Shown: piece after piece, positions 48,542-59,752 of the stretch
Layout: every line of letters begins with the position of its first letter
Position numbering within the stretch: position 1 is the first letter of the stretch
Source: Ruminiclostridium herbifermentans
GTDB taxonomy: Bacteria > Bacillota > Clostridia > Acetivibrionales > DSM-1351
Reading direction: 5' to 3'
Length of the DNA stretch: 64,000 nt
Assembly (NCBI RefSeq): GCF_005473905.2
Contig: NZ_CP061336.1
Coordinates: 4,208,501 to 4,272,500, forward strand
The notes under the pieces: model-generated
Told to the model about the DNA's origin: nothing
The model's input: the letters and a program-made list of their open reading frames with translations, nothing else
The model's database searches: none
Program-made: the position numbers and the translations under genes

Positions 48542-51268
48542 CTATTGATCCAAACCCCTCCTATTTCTTTTAAACATACTTGATAGAATAGGAACTATCA
48601 GTGAAACACCAATAATTATAAACCACTCACTTATTCCTAATGCCACAGTATCAAAAATTCCTTGTAACACTGGAACATAAACAACCGCCAATACCATAAT
48701 TATTGAACACAAAACCGCTAACACTAATGGTATATTATTAAATAAAGAATTTTCAAATATATTTCTTGTTTCCGACTTACACTCAAATACATGTATTAGC
48801 TGGGTTATAACCAAGGTCATAAAGGCACTGGTTCGTGCTGTTTCTACATCGCCTAAGATGTAGAAAATACTCATAAATACACCTAATGTGCTTAGTCCAA
48901 TAAATATTCCCCTTGTAACTATCAATCTCAATAAACCATGAGAAAAAATATTGTCATTTGCCCCTCTTGGTCTTTGCATCATAATATCCTTTTCTGGAGG
49001 ATCTAATCCCAAAGCAATTGCAGGCAATCCATCTGTGGCAAGATTAACCCAAAGGATTTGAATTGGCAATAGAGGTATTGGTAACATCAACAATATGCCT
49101 AAAAACATTGTCAGCACTTCTCCAAGATTACAAGCAAGCATATATCTAATAAACTTTCGAATATTATTATATATTACACGTCCTTCTTCAACGGCTGCTA
49201 CTAAAGTAGCAAAATTATCGTCTAAAAGCACCATTGACGAAGCTTCTTTTGTAACATCAGTACCGGTTACGCCCATTGAAACACCTATGTCAGCCTCTTT
49301 TACTGCAGGTGCATCATTTACTCCGTCACCTGTCATTGCTACAATATGACCTAGAGACTTAAGCACTCTAACAATCATAAGCTTATGCTTCGGCGATACT
49401 CTTGCATAAACCGAAACCGTTTTAGCTACTTTTGCAAGCTGTCCATCAGTCATCTTATCCAGGTCTGCTCCTGTCAAGACTTCATCTCCATCACAGTAAA
49501 TATTTAATTCTTTTGCAATGGCAGCAGCTGTAAGCTTATGGTCTCCTGTAATCATTATCGGCTTTATTCCAGCCAATTTACATTTTTGTACTGCTACTAC
49601 AGCTTCTCTTCTAGGCGGATCAATCATTCCCATTAATCCGACAAAAATAAGGTCCTTTTCTAAATTTTTAGCTTCTGCTCTGTATGTACCTGTCTCTAGC
49701 TTTTTATAAGCCAAGCCCATTACTCTGAGTGCGTTACTTGCCATTGTATCATTTATTCTCGTAATACTTCTCTTTGCTATATCGTCTAGCTTAGTAATTC
49801 CTCTTGAAGACATGACTCTGTTACATTTATCAATAATCATATCAGGAGCACCCTTTGTAAATACAAATATTTCGCCACTAGAATTTTTACAAACTACCGA
49901 CATACACTTTCTGTCAGCATCAAAAGGCAACTCATCTATTCTGTGATAACTGCTATTTAAGCGGCTTCGAGTAATTCCTGCCTTCATAGCAGCAATAGTC
50001 AACGCAGCTTCAGTTGGGTCTCCTGTTATTTTCAGATTTGATTGTTTAGAAAATAAGGCTTTTAGCTTTCCAACTGCCATATTATTATTGTTTTCAGTGG
50101 TACAGACAGAATTATTGCACAAAGCCCCAATTTCAAGAGCCAGCTTTATACCTTCCATTCTAAGTGGATCAGTTTGCTTTTTGCCAGCCATAAAGCTGCC
50201 CTCAGTGCTATAACCGCTGCCAGTTACATCTAGTTCACATCCAGCTGCATATATTTTCCTGACTGTCATCTTGTTTTCTGTCAATGTTCCTGTTTTGTCA
50301 GAACATATAATACTTGCACAGCCTAGTGTTTCAACTGCAGGAAGCTTACGAATTAATGCATTTCTCTTTAGCATTCTCTGTACACCTAACGCAAGAGCAA
50401 TGGTAACTATGGCAGGTAACCCTTCTGGAATAGCCGCTACAGCTAAGCTAATCCCTGCTAAAAGCATGGTTAAAAGCTGCTCACCTCTTAAAATTCCTGT
50501 TATAGAAACAATAGTACAAATTGCTAAGCATCCAATTGCAATATATTTTCCCAGATGGGATAGCCTTTTTTGAAGTGGGGTTTCATCATCTTCTATGTTT
50601 TGAATCATATCAGCGATATTCCCCATTTCAGTCTTCATCCCTGTTGCATAAACTACCGCCTTAGCTCTTCCACCTGTTACAACTGTGCCCATGTATACAG
50701 AGGATTTCTTATCATAGGAATTAATTAAAGAATCTTTTATTTTTAGTGCATGCTTTTCTACGGGAACAGATTCCCCCGTAAGAAGTGATTCATCAACGTA
50801 TAAACTATTACATTCAAGAATTGCAGCATCTGCGGCAATTCTGTCTCCAGTCTCAATTACAAGAACATCCCCCGGAACGATTTCTTCTGCCGGAATATTA
50901 ACCTGCTGTTCATTTCTGATAACCTTTGCAGATGGTGCTGCCAAGGATTTTAATGCCTCCATTGTTCTCTCTGTTTTAAATTCTTGAGCAAATCCCAAAA
51001 CAGCATTTACTATTACTATTGCTATTATTGTGATTGCCTCTGTCATATCACCCATAAATCCAGATATAATAGTTGCTATTATGAGAATAATAATCATTAC
51101 ATCTGTAAATTGCTGAAAGAGAATTTTAAGCGGAGATATTTTTTTTCTTTCGGATATAATATTAAAGCCATACTTCTGAAGCTTTTTCTTTGCTTCATTG
51201 TCAGTAAGCCCTTCAGTTAGTAAGTTTTTTGAATTTGCAAAGTTTAATCTAGATTCTGCTACGCTCAT
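48542..51268 (-). CDS. Calcium-transporting P-type ATPase (P2A/P2B type)
   Basis: A 908-residue cation pump. TGES in the actuator domain at 164-167, PEGLP at 281-285 in membrane helix 4, the phosphorylation site DKTGT at 324-328 (CSDKTGTLTENKMTV), and the hinge TGDGVNDAPAVKEADIGVSMG are all present. The four C-terminal helices contain NLATDGLPAIALGLDPPEKD, typical of Ca2+ pumps. It probably exports calcium from the cytoplasm. The ATG at 51268 follows TAGGTGA, partly inside a hairpin (AAAAATCT / AGATTTTT) that may limit translation. It is monocistronic. Confidence 0.94.
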   Translation of the reverse strand: MSVAESRLNFANSKNLLTEGLTDNEAKKKLQKYGFNIISERKKISPLKILFQQFTDVMIIILIIATIISGFMGDMTEAITIIAIVIVNAVLGFAQEFKTERTMEALKSLAAPSAKVIRNEQQVNIPAEEIVPGDVLVIETGDRIAADAAILECNSLYVDESLLTGESVPVEKHALKIKDSLINSYDKKSSVYMGTVVTGGRAKAVVYATGMKTEMGNIADMIQNIEDDETPLQKRLSHLGKYIAIGCLAICTIVSITGILRGEQLLTMLLAGISLAVAAIPEGLPAIVTIALALGVQRMLKRNALIRKLPAVETLGCASIICSDKTGTLTENKMTVRKIYAAGCELDVTGSGYSTEGSFMAGKKQTDPLRMEGIKLALEIGALCNNSVCTTENNNNMAVGKLKALFSKQSNLKITGDPTEAALTIAAMKAGITRSRLNSSYHRIDELPFDADRKCMSVVCKNSSGEIFVFTKGAPDMIIDKCNRVMSSRGITKLDDIAKRSITRINDTMASNALRVMGLAYKKLETGTYRAEAKNLEKDLIFVGLMGMIDPPRREAVVAVQKCKLAGIKPIMITGDHKLTAAAIAKELNIYCDGDEVLTGADLDKMTDGQLAKVAKTVSVYARVSPKHKLMIVRVLKSLGHIVAMTGDGVNDAPAVKEADIGVSMGVTGTDVTKEASSMVLLDDNFATLVAAVEEGRVIYNNIRKFIRYMLACNLGEVLTMFLGILLMLPIPLLPIQILWVNLATDGLPAIALGLDPPEKDIMMQRPRGANDNIFSHGLLRLIVTRGIFIGLSTLGVFMSIFYILGDVETARTSAFMTLVITQLIHVFECKSETRNIFENSLFNNIPLVLAVLCSIIMVLAVVYVPVLQGIFDTVALGISEWFIIIGVSLIVPILSSMFKRNRRGLDQ

Positions 51269-51458
51269 CTTGTCACCTATAAAAATCTTATATTAGGAGT
51301 CTAAAAAGATTTTTACCTTTCGTGTATTCTAAAAATATTTCTATTCATCAAAACACCGAAATAGTACAAGATTATTGTTTAATTTTTATTCTCTGTTTTT
51401 ATTCTATTGAACTTTAGAATATGAAAATAATAAACATTCCTCGAAAACTTTATTTTTT

Positions 51459-52151
51459 TTACTCTTCATATACACGTCTCACTGTATTATGACACAGAAC
51501 TGCCTCAATCACCTCTACCGTAGGAATGTCATTAGGTATTTGAATTTTGTATCGTAAAATCATTTCTCCATCTCTCTCACTGCTTACGAATTCAGTGTCT
51601 GTTACTGTCACTCCAAGTTCTTCAATAAGCTGGGAAAGTTCTCGTACTTCTCCTCTTTTTATCAAAGTATGAATACATAATCTGATATTTTTTTTAGAAG
51701 TCCTTCTCATTTGAACCTTTCTGATTACCACCAAAGTCAGAAAAATTATAATGGTTGCAATAAAGGCTCCCGAGTAAAAGCCAATGCCTACTGCTATTCC
51801 TACACATGAAACAGCCCAAAGACTAGCAGCAGTTGTCAGTCCTTTTACATTTATACCTTCTTTAATTATAGTGCCTGCACCTAAAAATCCTATTCCACTG
51901 ATAACTTGAGCACCTAGCCTTGCAGGATCTGCATTTACATTAGCTGAAAATTTATTAAAAATAAACTCGGAGGTAATCATTACTAACGCAGACCCTACAC
52001 ATACAAGTATATGTGTTCGAAAACCTGCCGGCCTATGCAGGTGTTCTCTCTCAAATCCGATAATTCCCCCAAGGAGGCAAGCTTCAAGAAGCCTTATAAT
52101 AATTGATAAATAGAATTCTGCCTGACCGATAAATGCATTGACTAGCCACAT
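51459..52151 (-). CDS. MgtC/SapB family membrane protein
   Basis: A 230-residue protein. The N-terminal membrane part carries the family motif GGIIGFEREHLHRPAGFRTHILVCVGSALVM and the region GAQVISGIGFLGAGTIIKEG, GLTTAASLWAVSCVGIAVG; a cytoplasmic C-terminal domain of about 80 residues follows, ACT-like in form. MgtC proteins are linked to magnesium limitation and membrane energetics; they are not proven transporters. The ATG at 52151 follows TTGGAGGTG. It is next to the calcium pump, suggesting a shared ion-homeostasis theme, but each looks separately transcribed. Confidence 0.92.
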   Translation of the reverse strand: MWLVNAFIGQAEFYLSIIIRLLEACLLGGIIGFEREHLHRPAGFRTHILVCVGSALVMITSEFIFNKFSANVNADPARLGAQVISGIGFLGAGTIIKEGINVKGLTTAASLWAVSCVGIAVGIGFYSGAFIATIIIFLTLVVIRKVQMRRTSKKNIRLCIHTLIKRGEVRELSQLIEELGVTVTDTEFVSSERDGEMILRYKIQIPNDIPTVEVIEAVLCHNTVRRVYEE

Positions 52152-52417
52152 TTTAGCACCTCCAAGTCTATTTTTATGTATAATTTAACTGGTTATTCTA
52201 ATTCGTTAAAACTGAGTATGCAGGCTAATTACTAAAGCTTACACCATTACAATTCAGTTATCTTAGAAGTAAACCTCTTATATAAATTTGTATGATAGCA
52301 CCAGTAAATCAGTACTTATATTTTACCCTATTATACCAACTCTAACCAAAAAGTGCTATGAGTATGGCAAAGAGGTTTTTACAAAACAATAATAACATAA
52401 TCAGCAGTATTTCCTTA

Positions 52418-52656
52418 AATAGTACTCCCGTGCAATATATATCTATTGCTCACTCATAAAATTGACGCTGAAATAAATACGGTGAAGAGCAAGCACTTCC
52501 GCCGACCGTATTAACAAGGCATCCTGTCTCGGGTTAATACTCACAGCTACGTCATGTAGCTGTGTCGGCTACAATACTTGTTCTTCACCTACTATTTCTA
52601 GCGTCAATTTCTAACCAAGCTTCGCAATTAGATACATATTACACTCGCGTACTATT
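52418..52656 (-). repeat. Dispersed structured element, copy 3 (239 bp, inverted)
   Basis: The same element on the minus strand. Arms include GACGCT / AGCGTC (a full Watson-Crick version of the G-U pair in copy 2). Apex: GCCGAC / GTCGGC, CACAGCTAC / GTAGCTGTG and GTATTAA / TTAATAC. The left extension (TTGCAAAAAACATTTT...TTATTGCAAAA) is also shared with copies 1 and 2. It lies in the 830-bp spacer between mgtC and spoIIR; the spacer holds no gene. Confidence 0.87.
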
Positions 52657-52713
52657 TTTTGCAATAAGACATCAGCATTCATAAAATGTTTTTTGCAACA
52701 ACCCCTTAAATAG

Positions 52714-52769
52714 TCAAGACCACCCGAAAACGGGTGGCTTGAGTTAGCCCTATAAGGGCTTATTTTTTT
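52714..52769 (+). other. Paired hairpins resembling IS200/IS605 end structures
   Basis: CAAGACCACCCG AAAA CGGGTGGCTTG, then AGCCCT ATA AGGGCT followed by a T-run. No gene on the plus strand ends here, so a plain terminator role is odd. Such hairpin pairs occur at ends of IS200/IS605-type elements, but no transposase is present; a remnant is inference. It adjoins element copy 3. Confidence 0.35.
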
Positions 52770-52980
52770 AATATATGCAAATGTTTTTTCTTACTCAAAC
52801 TTAGAAGTAGAATAATACTGCTTAAAGCATAATATATCAGTTGTAGCAGCAATATAAAATTTTATTCAATTAATTATATAATTTGATTTGCTGAACAACA
52901 TAGCATTTATAATCATAACGCATCAAAATATTTTTATTTGCAAAGTTTAAGTTACTCCCTTTAAAACCTATTTTTGTATC

Positions 52981-53697
52981 CTATCTGAACATTCTATTAA
53001 TAGCACCTGTAACTTTTATTTTTGAACCCTGCAGTAATTCAACAACCTTAAATCTAATTTTTATAGGTATGTCATCATCATTCTCTGCAGTAGTGATAAG
53101 CCTAAACTCCTCAGGAGAAAGAGAACTTTTTAAGTCATTCTTTACTGAGTCAGGTATTGTACCATGAGTTGCATCAATAAAGCACAAAGGCGGAAAAAGT
53201 ACACACCACCAATTAGCTCCAGCCCCTTCACCTATAACAACCCTAAGGGCTTCATACCTGCCAGCTGGTAAGGATATATCTCCATATACCTTAGTAGGAA
53301 AATCATAATTTCCCATTGCTGCATTTACACTATAGGAGAAATTATTCTTTGCAATTACTTCCTGTGATATTTTTTCTATATTTCTTAAATTATTGTTAAT
53401 AATAGTTTTAGTTTCATCAATGTCCTTTGAATTAGCCAATTTTCCCTTCATATATTCAATTATGGCATCACGGACTTGTAGCTTTAAAGCTTGGTCTGCA
53501 TCTGAATCACTATTAGCTATTACATGAAGTCTTATAAGATTCTGCGAAAGTCCCGCATTCACATCTTCTGCATAAATATTAGATACAATCCATGCAGCAA
53601 GTACCGACAAAATTAATACTATGACAGCCAATTTTACTATATTTTCTATTTTCTTGCTTAATTGATTTGATTTTAAAAATAATACCACCTTACTCAT
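52981..53697 (-). CDS. spoIIR: Stage II sporulation protein R
   Basis: Signal protein made in the forespore that triggers SpoIIGA to process pro-sigma-E in the mother cell. 238 residues with an N-terminal membrane/signal helix (IVKLAVIVLILSVLAAWIVSNIYA) and the family core LIRLHVIANSDSDADQALKLQVRDAII and GANWWCVLFPPLCFIDA. Start at the ATG at 53697 (MSKVVLFLK) after GGAGGGG; an upstream in-frame start at 53721 adds eight residues and lacks a site. It shows that the organism belongs to an endospore-forming lineage. Confidence 0.95.
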   Translation of the reverse strand: MSKVVLFLKSNQLSKKIENIVKLAVIVLILSVLAAWIVSNIYAEDVNAGLSQNLIRLHVIANSDSDADQALKLQVRDAIIEYMKGKLANSKDIDETKTIINNNLRNIEKISQEVIAKNNFSYSVNAAMGNYDFPTKVYGDISLPAGRYEALRVVIGEGAGANWWCVLFPPLCFIDATHGTIPDSVKNDLKSSLSPEEFRLITTAENDDDIPIKIRFKVVELLQGSKIKVTGAINRMFR

Positions 53698-53911
53698 GAA
53701 ATTCCCCTCCAATTTCCCCACTGTTCTGTACTTATTTATTATTATCTGTAATTAAATGTAGAGTTCTATTTTAAATAACCACATTGCTCGTTAGGCTAAG
53801 CCCTCAATATTGTTCAGACAGATAAAAATATTAACAAAAAAGGTTTCATGAATAATTATTGTCAAAAGTTCTAGCAATTATACAAGTTATGAATTAATTC
53901 TGAAAATTTCC

Positions 53912-53943
53912 AAAAAATAAAACGAGCAGTAATTCCCGCTCGT
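53912..53943 (-). terminator. Terminator after pyrG
   Basis: Minus strand ACGAGC GGGAATTACT GCTCGT followed by TTTATTTTTT, about 100 bases past the pyrG stop. Clear Rho-independent terminator. The remaining spacer up to spoIIR shows nothing else. Confidence 0.9.
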
Positions 53944-54044
53944 CTTGTTTATATTTAACTACACAACTTTCTCAAATAAGAGTTGTAGATGTTCAAACTA
54001 TCAAATGAAAAGTTAAATAAGTTTATTAAATTTTTAATAAAAAT

Positions 54045-55775
<1,731 letters not shown>

Positions 55776-55785
55776 TCATTAGCAT

Positions 55786-55886
55786 CAACGGCGTTTCAAC
55801 GAGGCAGAATAAATTCTTTCTGCCTTAAAGTTCTAGCGGTACCCTTCCACTTATATAAGTGGTGTACATTTTCTCGCCTCGTTATT
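55786..55886 (-). repeat. Small structured repeat family II, copy C
   Basis: 101 bp. Outer arms AACGAGGC / GCCTCGTT, an inner palindrome CCACTTATATAAGTGG, and an alternative hairpin AGGCAGAA / TTCTGCCT that would compete with the outer stem. It lies 134 bases before pyrG, in the same orientation relative to the gene as copies A and B before ilvB. Confidence 0.75.
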
Positions 55887-55985
55887 AAAATTATTATATG
55901 GTAATATTTCTGTTTAACTCATACTTTTAATATTTTATATTTTGATATTGCAAAGGTCAATATCTTTATTGTGAAATAGGAAAGT

Positions 55986-56489
55986 TTATTGTACTTTTTT
56001 GCTTCTAATCTCATTAATTATCCTGATTATAAATAATATAAGTATAGCCGTTATAATTCCAACAAAATCTTTATAAATATCATTAATCCCTTCACTTATT
56101 ACACCCGAATTTCTTCCAGCAAAATTCATCTGGTTAATTTCGTCTACAAGTGCTATATAAATACATATTAGGAAACTAATTATTACCGATAACAGCTTTT
56201 TTACCCTAAGCTGCCACAATGCTATAAAAATTAAAGATGCTAGCAAAAAATACATTGCCACATGAGCAAATTTCCGCACACTAATATTGTACTCCTTCAA
56301 TATCTCCTCTGAATTACTGGCACCGTACTCTATGACGCCTGCTTTTTCGCCAATAATAACAGCAGCTTTAGTTACCCTTTTACTAATTTGGTCAGACTCC
56401 GCAGCAGTTTGGGATGACATAAAAAATATAACGCCTAACCATGCTACTGCAAAAATAATTAATATTATGATTAGCATCTTTCTTTTCAT
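55986..56489 (-). CDS. VanZ-like family membrane protein
   Basis: A 167-residue protein with four membrane helices (LIIILIIFAVAWLGVIFFMSSQ; FAHVAMYFLLASLIFIALWQL; LLSVIISFLICIYIALVDEINQ; FVGIITAILILFIIRII). The family motifs RKFAHVAMYFLLA and DEINQMNFAGRNSGVID-like region are present (here ...RNSGVISEGINDIYKDFVG). Named after VanZ of teicoplanin resistance, but the wider family has no established role; resistance should not be inferred. Start at the ATG at 56489 (MKRKMLIII) after AAAGGTGG. Confidence 0.88.
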   Translation of the reverse strand: MKRKMLIIILIIFAVAWLGVIFFMSSQTAAESDQISKRVTKAAVIIGEKAGVIEYGASNSEEILKEYNISVRKFAHVAMYFLLASLIFIALWQLRVKKLLSVIISFLICIYIALVDEINQMNFAGRNSGVISEGINDIYKDFVGIITAILILFIIRIINEIRSKKVQ

Positions 56490-56587
56490 AAAAATATCCA
56501 CCTTTTGTTACTCATTCGCCTTTGAAAAAACAATATGTAACACATTATAATTTATTTCGGTTAATTTGGCTTATCTGATTAGCAGAT

Positions 56588-56621
56588 AAAAAAGGCTCTG
56601 TAATAATAACATGCCTTTTTT
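56588..56621. terminator. Terminator after the priming sugar transferase gene
   Basis: AAAAAAGGC pairs with GCCTTTTTT around a 16-base loop, nine bases past the stop codon. Works in either direction; it closes the exopolysaccharide cluster on the left. Confidence 0.85.
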
Positions 56622-56629
56622 ACTAATAG

Positions 56630-58030
56630 CTAATATGCATTTTTCTTTATGAGTGTTTCCATTATTGTCATAAATACTATTTTTATATCCATCCATATGC
56701 TCCAGTTACGAATATAAAAATTATCACAATTAATTCTTTCTTCTATGGAAGTATCACCACGAAGACCATTAACCTGTGCCCAACCTGTAATTCCAGTCTT
56801 TATATAGTGTCTGAGCATGTATTCTGGAACTTCTTCCTTGAACTTTTCTACCCAATAAGGCCTTTCAGGTCTTGGTCCTATTATACTCATGTCACCCTTT
56901 AATACGTTAAAAAACTGAGGCAATTCATCTAAGCTTGTTCTTCTAATGAATGCACCAAATCTAGTAACTCTGGCATCATTAGGCGTAGTCCACTTTGTCT
57001 TCTCTTCCTCTTCCTTCTGAACACACATAGAACGAAACTTTAACATCATAAATGGCTTATTCCCAGCACCAACTCTCTCCTGTTTAAAAAGTATTGGCCC
57101 CGGTGATGTAAGCTTTACCCCTAATCCAACTATAATATACACAGGCGATAATAGTATTATTGCCAAAAGTGAAACAATAATATCAAATGTTCTTTTTAAC
57201 ACTCTATTTCCTACAGAATCCAGCGGAACATCCCGTACATTTATAATGGGAATGCCGAGCATATTCTCAACCCTCATATTTACCTTGAGCAATTCATAAT
57301 AAGCAGGCAAAATACTAACCCTTAGCCCTTCTCTATCACACAATGAAATTACATCTTTTAAATGTCCATACTCTGTAGCAGAAAGAGCAACAATAACTTC
57401 CATAACATTATGTTGTTTTGCTATGGTTCCCAATTCATCTATTGTGCCAATAATGTTCTTATTGTCATCTGCAGCTTTTTGCAACTCATTTAAAGCTAAA
57501 AATCCTATAATATTAATGTCTAAATGTTTTTGCTCCTTGATTCTTTCGTAATATAACTTACCAACCTTATCGCATCCAATTATCAATATATTTCTTTTAT
57601 GTACACTGTTTTTTGCATAGAAGTAAATCAGAACTCTTAATACTGTCCTCTCTAATAGAATTACAATTACTTCTGTACATCCAAATATCCCCAAAAACAA
57701 TCTACTTAGAGACTTATCACCCGATAGAAACAAAATTGCCGATATACCTATTACGCTAGTAAATATAGACAATATAATTCTGGTAATTAACAATCTATAT
57801 TTATCTTCTAACATTTTCTCATATGATTTAAAAACTGTCATAACTATCGGAATTATAATTGCTGCCATTAATACTATCCAAGTGTATCTAGTAAAGGGAG
57901 ATAAGTGTCCATATAAACTTCCAAAAAAGATATTTCTTATGTAATATGCTATATAAAAAGAACAAGCTGTTAGCAAACCATCCATTAATAAAATAGATTT
58001 AACAAAAAATTTAAACCTATTATTATTCAA
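56630..58030 (-). CDS. Exopolysaccharide priming sugar transferase (polyprenyl phosphate type)
   Basis: Starts repeat-unit assembly by moving a sugar phosphate to undecaprenyl phosphate on the membrane. 466 residues: four or five N-terminal helices, a CoA-binding-like central domain (NILIIGCDKVGKLYYERIKEQ), one helix before the catalytic part (RTFDIIVSLLAIILLSPVYIIVGLGVKLTSPGP), and the bacterial sugar transferase signature KQERVGAGNKPFMMLKFRSM, RRTSLDELPQFFNVLKGDMSIIGPRPERP. It uses a TTG start at 58030 after GCAGGTG. The transferred sugar cannot be told from sequence. Confidence 0.93.
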   Translation of the reverse strand: MNNNRFKFFVKSILLMDGLLTACSFYIAYYIRNIFFGSLYGHLSPFTRYTWIVLMAAIIIPIVMTVFKSYEKMLEDKYRLLITRIILSIFTSVIGISAILFLSGDKSLSRLFLGIFGCTEVIVILLERTVLRVLIYFYAKNSVHKRNILIIGCDKVGKLYYERIKEQKHLDINIIGFLALNELQKAADDNKNIIGTIDELGTIAKQHNVMEVIVALSATEYGHLKDVISLCDREGLRVSILPAYYELLKVNMRVENMLGIPIINVRDVPLDSVGNRVLKRTFDIIVSLLAIILLSPVYIIVGLGVKLTSPGPILFKQERVGAGNKPFMMLKFRSMCVQKEEEEKTKWTTPNDARVTRFGAFIRRTSLDELPQFFNVLKGDMSIIGPRPERPYWVEKFKEEVPEYMLRHYIKTGITGWAQVNGLRGDTSIEERINCDNFYIRNWSIWMDIKIVFMTIMETLIKKNAY

Positions 58031-58184
58031 ATTTTAGCACCTGCCCTACAAAAAATAATCAATTTGATATAAAATTATGTATTTCTTATTATACTTACAA
58101 AGTATACAATTATATTGCAAAAAATACAATTGCTAATCATGTTAATTTCTAAAATACATACGAATATTTTACATAATTAGTTAA

Positions 58185-59603
58185 TTATTTTCTGTAATTT
58201 GAATTTTTCATCTTTTGTCTACGCAAATCCAACACTAAGTTTAATTCATTTTTATATTTAATAAATACGAATGCTGTAATTAATATAATTGGTACCATTT
58301 GAAGATATAAGCTACATAAGTAATACCAAACCAATGTGCATATCAATATTATTATTGTTGGATATATTTCCATCAAATTATATTTAATTATCATTATTTT
58401 TCTTATTGTCATAACCCTAACCAACAGAAAAACTACTGACGAAATCACATTCGCCACACATACACCTAAAATCCCAAATTGGGGGATAAGTAATAGTCCA
58501 AAAATAACATTTGTGCATGCAGATACCAGCGTAGTTGAAAAGGCATATACTGTTTTCATAGAAGCTGTGTATATGCTTCCAAGCATTGCAGAAAATGAAC
58601 TAAATAGTGAACTTACATATAATATAGGAATATACAAAGCTGCTGTACTGTAAGTTGATGAAATAGTTAAAATATTATATATTTTTGTTACAGGTAAGAG
58701 CATTGCAACTAGTAATATTTGAGAAATGCAGAAAAGCTTAAACCATTTTGAAAAAAATTCATTACATTCAGGGGACTTATACTCTATTATAAGATTTTCC
58801 ACAAAGGCAAGCAGAAATATTGAATTTACTGCCATTATAAAGTTTGGAAACTTGCTTGCAAAAGCAAAGACGCCATTATCACCTGAACCCCAAAAATATA
58901 CAAGCACATATTTGCAAAATGCACTATTAGCCCACCAGCATATTTGATTAGGAATCAGAGGAATACCATATTTTAGCTGACTTATTATTTCCAACCTGTT
59001 TATAAACTTAAAATCAATATATTCCCACATATTTGATTTATAAACAAGATAAATTGTAATCACAAACGAAGCTGCACTAGCAGAAATCAATAATGACTCT
59101 GCCTGCATTTTAAAGCTAACTATTAATATAATATTTAATACTGCTTGAATTATAGTTGTTAGTACTCCTGCTATGGCATATTCCTTATTTTTTTTAATAC
59201 CTCTTGCTACTTGCTGTGAAAAAATGCCGATATAGGTTAATATAAAATATAAGTACAATAAAATAGAATTACTATACTTATTGATGGTTATTATAGGTAT
59301 ATATAAAACTGAAAATACTATCATTCCAAAGTTAATAATTGCCAATGCATTAGTAATGCTTACTTTAATCTTTTGCTCATTTTCTTCACCACATATAAAT
59401 CTAAAAACGCTCTCTGTTGATTGCAGCGTGAAAACAGGCGCAATCAAGGGTAGCGTACTTATTATTAAATCTACCGTTCCAAATGAATCAGTGCTTAAAT
59501 AAGCTGCATATATTGGAAGCAGAATAAATGTTAATAGCTTTGATGCAAAATTGCCTACAAAATATATAGCTGTTGTTTTTACCATTCTATTCACACTACT
59601 CAT
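58185..59603 (-). CDS. Polysaccharide flippase (Wzx/RfbX-like, MATE-related)
   Basis: A 472-residue protein with about twelve to fourteen membrane helices (TTAIYFVGNFASKLLTFILLPIYAAYLSTDSFGTVDLI at the N-terminus, typical of oligosaccharide flippases). It should move lipid-linked repeat units across the membrane. The ATG at 59603 (MSSVNRMVK) overlaps the stop of a 16-codon frame with a strong ribosome binding site (59596-59646), so its translation may be coupled; GTG at 59615 is an alternative start. Confidence 0.9.
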   Translation of the reverse strand: MSSVNRMVKTTAIYFVGNFASKLLTFILLPIYAAYLSTDSFGTVDLIISTLPLIAPVFTLQSTESVFRFICGEENEQKIKVSITNALAIINFGMIVFSVLYIPIITINKYSNSILLYLYFILTYIGIFSQQVARGIKKNKEYAIAGVLTTIIQAVLNIILIVSFKMQAESLLISASAASFVITIYLVYKSNMWEYIDFKFINRLEIISQLKYGIPLIPNQICWWANSAFCKYVLVYFWGSGDNGVFAFASKFPNFIMAVNSIFLLAFVENLIIEYKSPECNEFFSKWFKLFCISQILLVAMLLPVTKIYNILTISSTYSTAALYIPILYVSSLFSSFSAMLGSIYTASMKTVYAFSTTLVSACTNVIFGLLLIPQFGILGVCVANVISSVVFLLVRVMTIRKIMIIKYNLMEIYPTIIILICTLVWYYLCSLYLQMVPIILITAFVFIKYKNELNLVLDLRRQKMKNSNYRK

Positions 59604-59646
59604 AGCTATATCCACATTTACATTCTACAAAATTGTAAAATGACAT
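59596..59646 (-). CDS. Possible 16-residue leader peptide coupled to the flippase gene
   Basis: ATG at 59646 follows AAAGGAGGTG, by far the best ribosome binding site in this region. The frame codes MSFYNFVECKCGYSYE and stops at TAG, which overlaps the flippase ATG (ATGAGTAG). The flippase itself has only a weak site. This looks like translational coupling, or the remnant of a shifted start. No similarity recognised. Confidence 0.4.
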   Translation of the reverse strand: MSFYNFVECKCGYSYE

Positions 59647-59752
59647 GGACTAAGCACCTCCTTTGAAATTTCTTACTCAAACTTCTTACAGAATCTATCA
59701 TAGTATAGAATAACCATTGATTTATTGACCATAATAGCAAGCACTAGTAATT

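Noticed and set aside
55786-55886. T-box riboswitch before pyrG, suggested by AAGGGTACCGC
   Set aside because: The consensus AGGGTGGNACCGCG is not met, copies A and B of the same repeat lack it, no specifier stem is visible, and pyrG is not a normal T-box target.
55986-56489. Glycopeptide resistance determinant (VanZ)
   Set aside because: The VanZ-like fold is widespread and no vanA/B/H/X or regulator genes are nearby.
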